From the NCBI GenBank assembly GCA_030248135.1, contig JASANC010002750.1, positions 1-64,000 on the forward strand: a DNA stretch of 64,000 nucleotides, given 5' to 3'. This document shows positions 23,901 through 34,900 of the stretch, piece after piece (positions within the stretch are counted from its first letter, which is position 1; every line of letters starts with the position of its first letter). The DNA comes from Theristus sp. LFF4_11 (lineage: Eukaryota > Nematoda > Chromadorea > Monhysterida > Xyalidae). Below the pieces are notes generated by a model. That model worked only from the letters and a program-made list of their open reading frames with translations. It had not been told where the DNA came from and made no database searches. The position numbers and the translations under genes were made by a program.

Positions 23901-25030
23901 TAAACTTGTTTTCATCTTATTTTTATTTACACACCCGAGATTGAAACGGTTCATACAACCATATACATACAGTAACCCAGGCAGAAGCTTTTTGAAGGAA
24001 CTGTCCTTTTTTTGACTTGGAAAAAAGAAATGTTGCCATGTTGCCGTTTTGTGGTATGCCTGTTGCTCCACAACCAATCAAGTTTCAGGATGCAATAAAA
24101 ATGAAAAAAAAATTCAAAATAAACATCACATTCGGCACAGTCACGGTAGACGATACGCACAACGCCGGTGCGCAGAGAAACGTTGCGTTTCTCGGCGCCA
24201 AACGTAGGGCCTGAAAAACTTTCCCGAATTCAGCCATTGCCATTCCGCTCGCAAAAAAAGCCAAAATTTATATGAAACTTCGGAGTTTGGTTTTTCTAGC
24301 GCGCTCGCGCATAAACCGCTTCAGTTTGCAGGTCGATTCACGTTTCTCTTCGATGTTCAAGCCGCTATGCGGGTACAGTATGACCGAAAAAAAATAAGCT
24401 GATGCCCTATATTTTAGAGGTCGACTGTATAATGTGCGACCGCATGACACTGACCGGCATAATTGCGCAAGTCCACGACCGCCTCGACCGTGACGCAACT
24501 GGCCGCGCAGTATTCGCTCGCGCCCGCCTCGTTCGGTGCACTCAGACAGGCGGGCGTTGAGTTGCCGCCGGCGTTTCGAACGAGCTCGTTTAAAACCATT
24601 TCAAGTGCGGCGTTTCCGGAGACGGATACACCGACGCACTGGTGGCACAGGCGACCGGTCGGCACTGGCTGCGCGTAGTCGGCGGGTTGTACGTGAACGG
24701 CGCAACCGAGCAACGCTGGAAATTCGTTGCTTTCGGATGTTGTTGTTTTTTTTGTGAAAACTTGCAACTGCTCTCGCCTCAGATGAGCATCATGAAGACT
24801 CGCTCCGAAAACCAGGTTTTCTACAGTATAGCTTTTCAAGGTGTTGGAATGGATTTTGCGTTCCTTTTGTGGCATTTCAAGGCATTTTTGTGCGTGCCTG
24901 CAGATGCACAGATTCAGATGCAGCTAGAATGGTTCGGGGCGGAAATCAACACGGGTATGACAAAAATCAAAGTGCAGACTGCAAATGTACGGTACTTACC
25001 GATAACGAGGACCGCCACGGTGGTAAACAT
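11400..25030 (-). CDS. Four-module cysteine-rich surface protein with mucin stalk (17 exons, 1049 aa if the exon-5 insertion is removed)
   Basis: Exons, minus strand: 25030-25000, 24715-24455, 24210-24145, 23833-23773, 23459-23280 plus 21885-21732 (split by a transposon), 21342-21222, 20360-20176, 19761-19615, 19055-18881, 17932-17720, 17466-17213, 16092-15963, 15223-15101, 14529-14333, 13938-13798, 13169-13019, 11959-11400. All junctions are GT..AG and every phase matches; the spliced length is 3150 nt. The protein starts with a signal peptide (MFTTVAVLVIALLGC), then four related modules at about residues 25-291, 292-460, 461-660 and 660-863. The modules share CxxC near the start (CHQC, CYEC), an xAxVDL motif, and a final C-x-C-x(4,5)-C(N) motif (CMCTGDNC, CACRGGLCN, CACTDAEKCN). 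Module borders are phase 1-1. A Thr/Gly stalk and hydrophobic tail follow. The cysteine end motif recalls Ly6/uPAR three-finger or nematode ET modules, but the modules are longer. Function unknown; probably an extracellular binding or adhesion protein. The exon 13 end (15101) is the least certain junction. Confidence 0.8.
12186..12354. mobile_element. CCAATCAGCTG palindromic MITE (CAGTCGAACTCTAAA type)
   Basis: Ends ACAATCGAACTCTAAAATGT and ATTTATAGTTTCGACTGT surround inverted GGGAATCAGCTGATTGG arms. Lies in the last intron of the four-module gene. Further copies: 16115-16270, 20848-21040, 21379-21532, 41400-41535, 48588-48858, 51566-51726, 55124-55281; partial at 13594-13665 and 19310-19375. 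Confidence 0.75.
12723..12983. mobile_element. TATAAGG-family MITE
   Basis: About 265 bp, from TACCGTAAAGTCTTGCATAT to ATGCAAGACTTTACGGGTA, with internal CTTATAAG words. In the last intron of the four-module gene. Confidence 0.9.
13297..13567. mobile_element. TATAAGG-family MITE, reverse copy
   Basis: TACCGTAAACTCTTGCATAT at the left, GCAAGGCTTTACGGTA at the right; somewhat diverged. Lies in the intron between exons 13938-13798 and 13169-13019 of the four-module gene. Confidence 0.85.
15440..15600. repeat. Imperfect palindrome GTGCGTACGCACGGACACGAC
   Basis: Words GTGCGTACGGAC, GGACACGAC and GTGTCGTGCGTGC occur in inverted arrangement, so this is a likely foldback remnant in an intron of the four-module gene. 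Confidence 0.5.
16681..16947. mobile_element. TATAAGG-family MITE
   Basis: TACCGTAAAGTCTTGCATAT to ATGCAAAAGTTTACGGTA. Confidence 0.9.
17009..17128. repeat. ~120-bp dispersed repeat, copy 1
   Basis: Runs from CAAAATTAGGTTACGGTAGAC through CGTGTGCTGACGTTTTACG to TGCCTCCGATCTTCCTGAAACG. The second copy is at 44934-45055. Confidence 0.7.
18028..18296. mobile_element. GGCCGAATAAA-family MITE
   Basis: About 270 bp; ends TACAGTATGGCCGAATAAAT and AATCGGCCATACCGTA; core GCAGACTAGGAGTTGTC. In an intron of the four-module gene. Confidence 0.9.
18598..18863. mobile_element. TATAAGG-family MITE beside an exon
   Basis: Near-consensus copy ending ATGCAAGACTTTACGGTA only 17 bp from the donor side of exon 19055-18881 of the four-module gene. 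Confidence 0.92.
19795..19887. mobile_element. ~95-bp hairpin element, copy 1
   Basis: Almost complete stem: GGCATTCATGAATAAGCAGTA and TTAGTGACGCGTAGCTGTG pair with CATAGCTACGCG and ACTAAATACTGCTTCATATATGCC. In an intron of the four-module gene, 34 bp from exon 19761-19615. Confidence 0.8.
20374..20611. mobile_element. TTCAAACGTGTCC-family MITE
   Basis: About 240 bp; ends GTGGATTTATTCAAACGTGTCC and, inverted, GGGACACGTT..TAGGTCATA; internal TGACGTCAT near both ends and TTGTTTACGGGAAGAAATCG in the core. 14 bp upstream of exon 20360-20176. Confidence 0.85.
21605..21715 (-). repeat. tRNA-derived sequence (SINE head or tRNA relic)
   Basis: The minus strand reads TGGCTTAGTGGTTAGTG (A-box-like) and, about 30 bp on, CACGGGTTCGAAT (B-box-like). 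The T stem and acceptor stem do not pair, so it is not a working tRNA. Confidence 0.6.
21895..23279. mobile_element. Long-inverted-repeat element with 9-bp target duplication (Mutator-like), holding an inner mariner-like element
   Basis: The ends are inverted repeats of about 190 bp built from repeats of GGCCACTATGC and relatives. They are flanked by perfect direct copies of GGGTTGTAG, and a 9-bp duplication is typical of Mutator-like elements. At the centre (22086-23077) is a second inverted-repeat element whose ends read TACAGGGTGATCCAG, a mariner-type end, with about 100 bp of inverted repeat. The remaining ~0.8 kb core has only short ORFs that I do not recognise, so both elements look non-autonomous. 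Which one inserted first cannot be decided, because the palindrome is continuous across the inner border. Confidence 0.75.
23283..23432 (-). repeat. 72-nt in-frame coding tandem duplication in exon 5
   Basis: Two adjacent near-identical 72-nt units encode an acidic 24-residue stretch containing WPQYDNETDWHYDND. The first unit on the minus strand differs by ETKW versus ETEW. The repeat is in frame and lengthens the acidic linker of module 1. Confidence 0.8.
23522..23761. mobile_element. TTCAAACGTGTCC-family MITE
   Basis: Near-consensus copy wedged between exons 23833-23773 and 23459 of the four-module gene; its end lies 12 bp from the donor. Confidence 0.88.
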
Positions 25031-26205
25031 TTTGGGTTTTTCGCATGGGCGAATTAAGTGGCGCACATACTGTACTATCGTTTCTATGCACCTCTAAACT
25101 GCATAACTGAAAAATGATCAGACGATGATGAAAACTAAACAAATTTGGAGCAAAAATCTAGACAGCAAGCGCTAAATATAAAATAAAAAAAGCGAATACA
25201 CGTCTGGCGCAACGAGAAGAGCTGAAAAAAACACCCGACAGGAAAATAATGAGAGTTCCCCAGGTAACATCAGGCTTTCTAGACAATAAATACCAAAAAA
25301 ACATAAATAAACGGACATTTTAAGCTTAAAAGCTGAATGGTACGTCTTTCCGTCTTCACAAACAAATAAACAGTGTGGTTACAATTTCCCACAGAAAGAA
25401 AGTTACTGTTTTTTTTCTTTTCAATTCAATCGTCACTTTACAAAAAGGCTTGGCATTTTGATTAAGCCACTTGGGTCAATTTGCTAGTTTCCTACAAATT
25501 CAGATAGTCATAATTTCAAAACTAACACTGACAAAACACGGCCAACGAACCGTCCAGCGCACACACTGTAACTGTGGTGACGGGGAGGGGGGCTGACAGG
25601 ACCAGCGCAAGCCAAGCTAATTGCCTTTAATTCTACTGACATACACTGTACAATGCAAGTTACAAATGAAAATAAGTTCAGCATTATTTTATGGAAAATA
25701 ACAAGGCATTACATAAAAGTGTGGTTGGTTATCGATTGTTTACTACTTGAAAACAAGGTACTTTGCGCAATAAAACGCGTATTATTTACCAACATAACTG
25801 AAATGACTGGAGGTTTTTGATGGGCTAGTGGAAACAGGAAAACACGATCCAAGATGTAACCCACCCAAGTTCAGCAAGCGAACCCTCCCAAATACGGAGA
25901 ACATACAAGTGAATAAGTGGATTCGCTGCATCACAGTGGGATGGAGGATTAATCACCTTTGGTCTCAGCTACAATTTTTAAACAGAAAAATATAAGTCTT
26001 TTTCAGGTTGCGGTAAATAACTGCAATTTTATTCAGAAACCCGAGTGTTTTATTTGTTGGAACATATATGTATTGTTTTTTTTGCACAGTATATTGCAGC
26101 TCGGATTGTGTGTAACGAAAAAACCATGTCCCCTCATTTACCACAGCCCGCAAACTTCTCATGAATCAATATGCAAATAATGTTTAAATAATTGTTTTTT
26201 AAACA
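25031..26205. other. Upstream region of the four-module gene, no gene seen
   Basis: AT-rich sequence 5' of the ATG at 25030. The promoter of the minus-strand gene should be here, but I found no convincing TATA box or initiator. Short ORFs are typical of chance. Confidence 0.5.
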
Positions 26206-26209
26206 GTAT

Positions 26210-26442
26210 CATGCAGAAAAATAATGCACTTGTAGGTGCAAATTCAGATGCAGATGTCCGTGCGGATGCAGATGTTGATGCGGTGTGTAGATTATCTTGC
26301 AGCATCCCAGTGCAGAAAATTTTTCACAGCCACAATCAAAATATCGTAATTTCTGAAGAGCCGTTTTTTTGTTTATTTTTCTGCATCTGCACGAACATCT
26401 GCATCTGAATCTGCATCTTACATCTGCATTATTTTTTTGCAT
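26210..26442. mobile_element. Foldback element of GATGCAGATGC repeats
   Basis: Left arm ATGCAGAAAAATAATGCA then AATTCAGATGCAGATGT; right arm inverted: ACATCTGCATCTGAATCTGC then TGCATTATTTTTTTGCAT. Confidence 0.7.
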
Positions 26443-26699
26443 ATAATCACTGATTATGGTTCTCGCAGTCAATAAATTAAAGTGCCTGCTTGGAAAACGC
26501 GTATGTGCCTCATGTTTCGTATTGGTTCCGTTCATTCTGATATCAGCGGTTGCTATAGCGGCGAATCAAGCGGATATGGCGATTGCTAACTTTCAGATTA
26601 ATGAAGAGCCGTATTTTTCGGTCGAGTATTGATTTGCATAAAAACTTGCATTTTCAGACTACACCATTATCAGCTGATAAAACTAGCATATGGTTTCGT

Positions 26700-26893
26700 T
26701 CATGGTTCTATCGTCACCCTTGTGGTCTGGTAACGTGTTGTTAGACTCGTTGTCTCTGTGCGTTCGGGCATTGAGACCCGCCGAGGGGTGTGAATAGGTA
26801 CTTAATGACAGAGAAAACTCAATGGGCAGCCTACTCGACGGCGTCCTGTATGCTTCTCTCTGGGTTAGCCCTCGCTGAAAACTTTCGCCTAAA
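26700..26893 (+). repeat. tRNA-derived SINE, copy 1
   Basis: Starts GTCACCCTTGTGGTCTGGTAACG (A-box-like) with GTGCGTTCGGGCATTGAGACCC (B-box-like), then a body including ACTCAATGGGCAGCCTACTCGACG and TCTCTGGGTTAGCCCTCGC. Shared with 35465-35632. Confidence 0.75.
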
Positions 26894-27098
26894 ATCAAGT
26901 TCGTTCGTTCGCTCGTTCGATGACGAAAGCGCGGATCTTTTCTTATACTGTGTATTGGCTTAGTTGTTAGTTGAAGCTAAATTTTGAGCAAAGTAAAACG
27001 TCAAGCGCTATGCGTGAACATTTCAGGGTTCTGGTCAAAGAAATTGTTGAGCTACATTGTACATACCAATGACAGGTCAACCATTTTGCTTCCAGTGG

Positions 27099-27359
27099 TA
27101 CTGTATGGCTGAAAAAGTAAGGCAGTCCTTGTATTCTCCATCAAGCCGGGATCAGTCGCAGACTAGGAATCTCTATCTTTTCACTATAATTACAGTCGTG
27201 TGTGCAAGGGAAAAGGAATGAACAGAACAGCACGAAGAATAGTCAAGTCAAGAACAGGTTTAACACACGATTCGGTTGCTGAACGTCTTTTTTCTTTCTT
27301 TCAAATTTGCGCTCCTTGCACCCTGAAAAATGGTGTCATCTTTACTCGTTCATAACGTA
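27099..27359. mobile_element. GGCCGAATAAA-family MITE, diverged
   Basis: TACTGTATGGCTG start, GCAGACTAGGAAT core; directly abuts a TTCAAACGTGTCC-family MITE at 27364. Confidence 0.8.
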
Positions 27360-27363
27360 CATG

Positions 27364-27600
27364 TATTGTGGATTTATTCAAACGTGTCCGGACTAAAATG
27401 ACGTCATTTGCTTTAAAATCGCCCGTTTGCCAAAGTACAGGCACTAAAATGTCAGCTTCATGTGACTGATTCAACATTCACCATTTGTTTACGGCAAGAA
27501 ACCGGCTAAACGAAAAGTCTGGTTTGCTGTGAACGGCAAGCGTATGTTTGGCGGCACATGACGTCATTTCAGTGGGACACGTTTAAAAAATAGGCCGTAC
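27364..27600. mobile_element. TTCAAACGTGTCC-family MITE
   Basis: Near-consensus copy next to a GGCCGAATAAA-family element. Confidence 0.88.
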
Positions 27601-30600
27601 AGCTCCATAAGTTTTTTATGATATATAATTAAGTAAGTTACTGATCTTAGCAATCCAAGCAAAGCTTTTTTATAATTTTGCTTTTTTTACTTGTTTTGGA
27701 CACCCAACAAATTGGTGTCAGAATAAAACTCACATATTGCGGTGTGTGTTGAATGATGGAATAACTGTGTGATGCAAACGTGCGAAATGCAAACATTCTG
27801 TGTTGATTTGAAAAGCTACTGAATTAAACATTAAAAAATTTATATTCTCCGATGCATGTTTCCATTGCTGAAATTCATATTGAATTAAAAATTGAAAAGG
27901 TTGTTCATGTGCCATTAGCAAACAACTCGAACTCAGTGTTTTCCGTACAAGCCAGTACACGCAGCGACCGTTTTTTACGCATATCAACAACCAGTTCACA
28001 AAAACAACGATTTTTTGTCATGTACACCGAAAACACACACCCACGTGAAACTTGTGTGTGTGTATGTGTGTGTGTGTGTGTGTGACAAGAAATGTCGCAA
28101 ACTGTCGCAAAACTCGCTAAAACGTTTCATAATCAAAGTAACAAGATCGACAAGCAAGATAGCAACTTTATTGGAACTGTAGCTACTGTTTCGACCGAAA
28201 ACTGCATTTTTTTCAAAAAAAATGCATGTAAACAAAAAAATGCGAACGAGACACACAAAAACGGTTATATGCAACACAGTATATACCGCAAGTTTCACGC
28301 ATAGTTCCACAGAAAAACATTCTTTGTCGAAACCTTCCAGAACAATCAGTGAAATAAATAGTGTCAATAAAATATGTTTGTATGTTGATTGAATTAGCAT
28401 ATAGAAATGGCTTTTACATGTGTTGTTGTTTTTTTCAGTTTCAGTCAGGTTTTTTGCACATCATAAACATGCGAGACACAACGTTCACGTTTTACATTAT
28501 TGTGGCATTTTAAATCATCTGGAGCGTATCTGAACGTTTATGTTACCGTAAAGTTGCATTCACAGACAGCTGATTGATAAATTTTTAATAAAAAAATGTT
28601 TACAATATGCTACTGTAAGTTCGGCTTCCCTCCACTGGCCATAAGTCTTGTAAACTCAAACTCGGATTTCAAAATGTGCGCCGTTTATATTTTTAAAACT
28701 TCTCGGAACGCTGCATGAGTCTCAGATAAGTCTGTTTTTTTTCAAACGTTCAACATTTGCAATTTGATTTGACCTGGCACGCGAAATAAAAAAGGTCCGA
28801 ATTGGCATCCGGTGTCCTGTCCGGTCCAAAAACCGTGTCCGTGACCTGTCGCGGAAATGAAAGTAGCTTAGCTATACATAAAAAGCGCGACGGTGGTTTC
28901 GATACTCACTGCGGATCGGGCTACTTTTAGTTCTGGGACACCTCACGGGACAGGGGACACGGCGGCGGACAGGACACCGGTTCGCACGCTACTTTGAACA
29001 TTTTTTATTTACCGTTGGGCATCACATTTCTGACTTCTGACGATTAAGGTGTGTCGATTTTTTGTAAACAATTTTATTCGCTGTTTACAACCAACAGTAA
29101 TGGAGTTGAGTTGATTATAGAAGAGTGATAAGCATAACAGAGCAGAACACGGTGAAATTTTACGTGAAAACACCATTCTTCTGTTTTACAAAAGCGTTAG
29201 TGTCGCTATAAAAAAACGTTGATAAACAAAACACGGCTTTTTTGGTAGTTTTTTCTTATTTTAAATTGTTTTCGCGTCAGTCCGAAAAAAAACCTTGCTT
29301 GAGTCTCATTTTGTTTCTATTCTCCACCAATTCAGCCAGCACCCGTTCTACTGATCAAAAGCGACGCCTGTTTTTTTCTTGGTTCAACTGATATTACATT
29401 GGAGCTAACACATACGCAGGCTGCTTTCGTGTTCCTCTGCATAAACTTTTTCGTCATTTATTGCTTTTTTATTGTTTTTTTTTGTGTTTTATTAAAAGAA
29501 AATGTCTGCCCGACCACACATGCGGTGCAGCAACATAAAATTAAAAAAAATTAAAAAATTGTTCGTTAAAAGTGGTCCTGATTAAAACATGAATTCTAAT
29601 AAAAAAAGTTACTATTTTAAAACATATTGCACATTTCTTTATTTCTACCACTATGTAGAGTTCCCGAAATTAGTAAAAACATATATGGTTTACTAGCAAT
29701 ACCTATATGGTTTACTTTAAACTAACTACCGCACGCAAAAGTCTTTTTGGTAAGGTGAAATTGAGTTGAAAACTTTTGGTAACGTTCTCTGAACAACCGA
29801 TTTATAAAAAAACAATTAATGCTGCGAAACTGAAATGTAAAGCCAAGGCGAAATTGAAATAAAAAATAATAAAAAAATGACTTTTTACTATTACGCGTTT
29901 AAAAATATTAATGCTTCTTTTACCCAAGCCTTTTTTGTAAAGTGAAATACAAAAAATAATATTTGTCTTCAAAGAGACGCGATTTTGATTTCAGCATGTC
30001 TTTATGGTGAGTCTACGCTAATTCCTGCCAAAGCCAAGACTTTTAAACAAAACGATTATGAAAAATATTGTTTTGAATCTGCAGAGTGCAATGTGTATTT
30101 GCCGATATCGATGCGCGTTTTGCGACTCGATTGAAAAAAAAACAGTTAAGACGGCTAAGTTTGTTTCATCTTTTGCTGTCGGTTATAAAGTCATAAAGTT
30201 TTGAGCTGCAACAATCGCCATTTTCCCATTGAGTGCTGAACTATCGCTGATGCCCTCGTGACGATTTGAGGAAGCAAATTCAAGTGGCATTGAAAGTATC
30301 AAGTGACATTGCTTTGAAAATACGCGTATAAAGGCGTGAAACGTAGCATTTTAACTGCAATCCAAACGTAATTAGCCTCCACTAAAAAGTCAGTCTGACA
30401 TGTTCCATCTATGTGTACACTTGAATTTACCAACTGCTCATTGTCATAGTGACGGGGCAAAACAACAACGTGTGAATTAAGCTTAATGCAATTGTTCTGG
30501 TGGGCTGGACTGCATAGGTTTTTTCAGTGTTTTTTTTAAATCTCTTACAATTTTATGTGCCATACTGTTCTGCTTTTTTAGCGTGGCTCCGCTCCGGTTC

Positions 30601-30754
30601 CAAGCATGAAAAAATCTCGTTCGCATGCTCTTTATTTTTCATGCCCCATTCTAAGCGATGCTCATTTTAGTCTCATTCTTTTTTTTCGTACCGAAATTTA
30701 AAAATATGGTTGAAAAAACCGAGAGCTGTACAAACTATATAACCTCAACGTGGT
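27601..30754. other. Gene-poor AT-rich stretch
   Basis: Apart from a diverged TGTCCGAACAGG-family copy (28776-28992) and a short (GT)n run at 28050-28084, I see no exon, RNA or repeat structure here. Confidence 0.5.
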
Positions 30755-31673
30755 TTCGCACGCACACGCACACACGCTACACACACGCACACACGCACAA
30801 GCACACGCAAACACACACGCACACACGCACACACGCACACGCACACCCACACGCACAAGCACACGCAAACACACACGCAAACGCACACGCAAACGCACAC
30901 GCACACACGCACAAGTACACGCACACGCACACGCACACTCACACGCACACGCACACACGCTACGCACACGCACACACGCACAAGTACACGCAAACACACA
31001 CGCACACACGCACACACGCACACGCACACGCACACTCACACGCACACGCACACACGCTACGCACACGCACACACGCACAAGTACACGCAAACACACACGC
31101 ACACACGCACACACGCACACGCACACCCACACGCACAAGCACACGCAAACACACACGCACACACGCAAACGCACACGCAAACACACACGCACACACGCAA
31201 ACACACACGCACACACGCACACACGCACACGCACACCCACACGCACAAGCACACGCAAACACACACGCAAACGCACACGCAAACGCACACGCACACACGC
31301 ACAAGTACACGCACACGCACACGCACACTCACACGCACACGCACACACGCTACGCACACGCACACACGCACAAGTACACGCAAACACACACGCACACACG
31401 CACACACGCACACGCACACGCACACTCACACGCACACGCACACACGCTACGCACACGCACACACGCACAAGTACACGCAAACACACACGCACACACGCAC
31501 ACACGCACACGCACACCCACACGCACAAGCACACGCAAACACACACGCACACACGCAAACGCACACGCAAACACACACGCACACACGCAAACACACACGC
31601 ACACACGCAAACGCACACGCAAACGCACACGCACACGCACACGCACACGCACACGCACACTCACACGAATACG
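30755..31673. repeat. CACACGCACACG satellite with 390-bp higher-order repeat
   Basis: Built from CGCACA/CACACG words with variants (CAAGTACACGC, CACTCACACGC, CGCTACGCAC, CCACACGCACAAGC). The variant pattern repeats with a period of 390 bp (for example 30841 and 31231; 30911 and 31301). Long His/Thr/Arg or Cys/Val frames inside are artefacts. It lies about 230 bp upstream of the P450 start codon. Confidence 0.92.
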
Positions 31674-31903
31674 CAGTGGCGCAGCTGTTACTACTGTTCG
31701 ATGCAAACATGCAATGCTCCATTCCCTGTTTCACGGCGACGCGGTGTTTTTTTTCAAAACTTTGAAACCAAGTGAAGTGACGTGAATTGTGAAGTGAATC
31801 ATGAAAAGTGGAATTTATTGTATACTTTTCTGACGTGCATAAATTTCTTCAAAACTCAGCAAACTAAAACGACTGGTGAAACAAAGCTAACGCGCCAAGA
31901 ACA

Positions 31904-34900
31904 ATGATCTCAATCAGTGTCATCGGTCTCATCCTCTGCCTAATCGGCGTGCTTGTCGCCTCACGAAAGCGCCTCTGTGCCGCGTGGCGGCGTCGGCAGC
32001 GCCAACGTGAACTGCTCGCGAAACTGCCGAGTTTCCCGTCGATTCCGCTGTTCGGCACCACGTATTTGTTCAAACGAGATCGAACCGGTCTGTTGGTTGA
32101 AATAATTTGCTAACTTTTTATGTTTCGTATTCTGCTTGCACTTTATTCGTTCTGTGCCGCGAATGCAGAATTATTATCTTTTCGTGTGAAGAAGGCGGAG
32201 TACTGTTGAATGATGTGTGGAAAAGCCGCACAGCTGAAAAGCTGTTTCGCGTCCAAACGCAGTTCGAATACAAAATTTATTTGGCGAGAAAAGATTCTGA
32301 TTAGTTTATTTTTTCAATTTCTTGCACATACCTGCCGTCAGAATACGTTAAGTTTTGCTGATTTCAAATTGCCGCGCAGCCATGAAACATTTTTTCTATA
32401 TGTGCGTGCAAACGCATATTGGGTGACGTTTAATAAGAACAATAATACTTGTTACAAATACGTACATTACACAATCCGGACTGTTGTTATCGGCGTTCAC
32501 AATCACGCCAGCTGGCGGTTTTGTAACGCCGGAACAAAACACCGATTGTTTTCAATGGTCAATAAGCAGTGGTCGTATCTTGACGTAATACACCTTGTTC
32601 GTTTAAATCTGTCACTTCTTTGCAGAATAAAAGCTCGCGAAACGAGAAAAACAATAGGATTGGGAAAATTGCAAGACAACATATAATTAGCCACAAATCG
32701 GGTGTTTGAGCTCAACCAAAACCCCATACATTCGTTCGTCTTACAGTGATTCCAAGTTTCGCAAGCTCTGAAGCAATCGGCAAAAAAAACAAGTGATGTC
32801 AGGGTTTCACCAAACATACCTCACAATTGCTAAACTTTTTTCAAACGCCACTTCCTCACGACTCAATTCCTGTGAACAATTCCAGAGTTCGCCTATCAGA
32901 TGGAGCAGTTGCTTGAGCAGTATCTGCAAGACGGAATAGCAGTGCTGTGGATTGGCACGAAGCCGATGGTTGCGATGACACGCTGCGACACGGCGGAGGT
33001 TGGGGGCGGTTGTTGTTGTTCGAAACTTTGGGTTTTTTTTTTACTTTTTCAGATTTATTGCTGAAGCGTTTGCTCAGACCGAATTCATCGCAATTTCTAG
33101 CTTTGAAACGTGAACAGATTCTTTTGAAAACTATGGCTTCAAAAACCCCTCGCCGTTGTTGTTGTTTTTTATGAATGAAATTCGCTATAAATTCTGTTCA
33201 TATCACATTGTTCACACTTCGGATTCGGTGAGACACATCACGAAATTCTTGTGCACACTGCGGACATCATGTTGGCAGCATATCGATATTTCGTATTTTT
33301 TTCAAACGCAGCTTCCCCGACCATTCATACGTTCTCTTTGCAGGCGCTTTTCAGCAGCAACACCGAAGTGAACAAGAGCAATGATTACGACATCTTTGTG
33401 CCGTGGCTCGGCAGAGGCTTGCTAATCAGGTAAAGCGGCATTCATGAAGCAGTATTTAGTGACGCATAGCTGTGTGAAAACATACATAGCTACGCAACCA
33501 CTAAATACTTGTTCATGAATGCGCCGTAAGAGCTACACAAACGTTTCGTGCGCTACGTTTTGGTGTGTGTGTGCTACATAATAATCGATTACGTTCGCTG
33601 TTCCCACCACGACAAGTTACCCGTGTTCTGATTTACTGAATCTAAGTCAATAAGTCGTTTTTCGTTCGCTTTGACTAGCGGATAATGTAAAATCAACTAC
33701 CAATACAATTTTTTATTTATTGATGGTTTGCTAATTTTAATACACAAATGTTACAAATGTCGTTAGAAACGCACAAAATGTAACATCAGCTGTCGTCTTT
33801 GTCTGATGCTGACAGATTCGCTTGAACTCCAGACACATTCCAAAAGTCTCAATACAGTGCACTCTATAACACCAGTACAACGTTGCACAACCACCAACAA
33901 GCACACAGGCACACGCTCAAACATTCTGTGCGTGCAGCACTATGTGAGCTGTTTTTGACATCTTTGATTGTACAACATCACACCGTGTCATAAACTAAGC
34001 ACTGCACGGTCGCCTTTCATTCATTTTATTTCGCTAAAAAGCACGAAACTCCGACATAACTGTACGAACAGCATGTAGTTCCGGGAGACCCAATCTTAGG
34101 TCTTTAAAAGGAGACTTTACCACAACTTTATCTCTGTTGTTTCCCCAATAGCAAACGTTTTTCTCCGTTTTTCCCCCAAAAAAATAGCAACGGCGCCAAA
34201 TGGCGTGCCCGTCGCAAGATGCTGACGCCGACGTTTCACTATTCGATCTTGGACTCGTTCATGGAGGTGTTCAACGAGCAGGCGGCAATCCTGCTGGACG
34301 TGCTCCGCGAGAAGATCGTCGACTCCGGCGAGACGACCGACATGTATCCGTACTTGAAACGCTGTGCGCTCGACACGATCTGTGGTGCGTCAACGGGGCG
34401 GGGGGGGGGCAGGGGGGGATTGAAATGTGGATGCGATTGGGGGGGGGGGGGTGGCACACCGGGGGCACGGAGGGATGAAAATGTGGATGCGGGTGGGGAA
34501 GGGGGCAGGCTGACGGAAGAGTGGACGCATCTAATCTACGTAATAATGCTCATTATAAACCGCTACAAAAACATTTCACCAAAACAGTATTGCCATCGCG
34601 TTGTGCTACCACTGGCAGAATTATAAAAAAACCTGAAAAAAAATTCTGTAAATTTCAATTCCAAATTCCAAATTCAGCAACCGCAATGGGCGTCCATGTG
34701 AATGCGCAACGTGAAACTGACTCGGCCTATGTGCACGCAGTGCAGGAGATGAACGATCTGGCGTTTCAGTATGTCAATTCTGCAAATTATGTCGATATGA
34801 AAAAATCAATTCGAAAGTGACAAGACTTAAAAAAACCCAAACTTTCCAGTTTTAGCTCTTTATTGAATTTTTCCAAAACTTGACCAAAATCGCTTTAAAA

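Noticed and set aside
30755..31673. CRISPR-like array
   Set aside because: No constant repeat with unique spacers; it is a simple-sequence satellite in an animal genome.
30658..31785. Long open frames of His/Thr/Arg or Cys/Val repeats
   Set aside because: They are translations of a CA/CG simple repeat, open on both strands and in several frames, with no exon signals.
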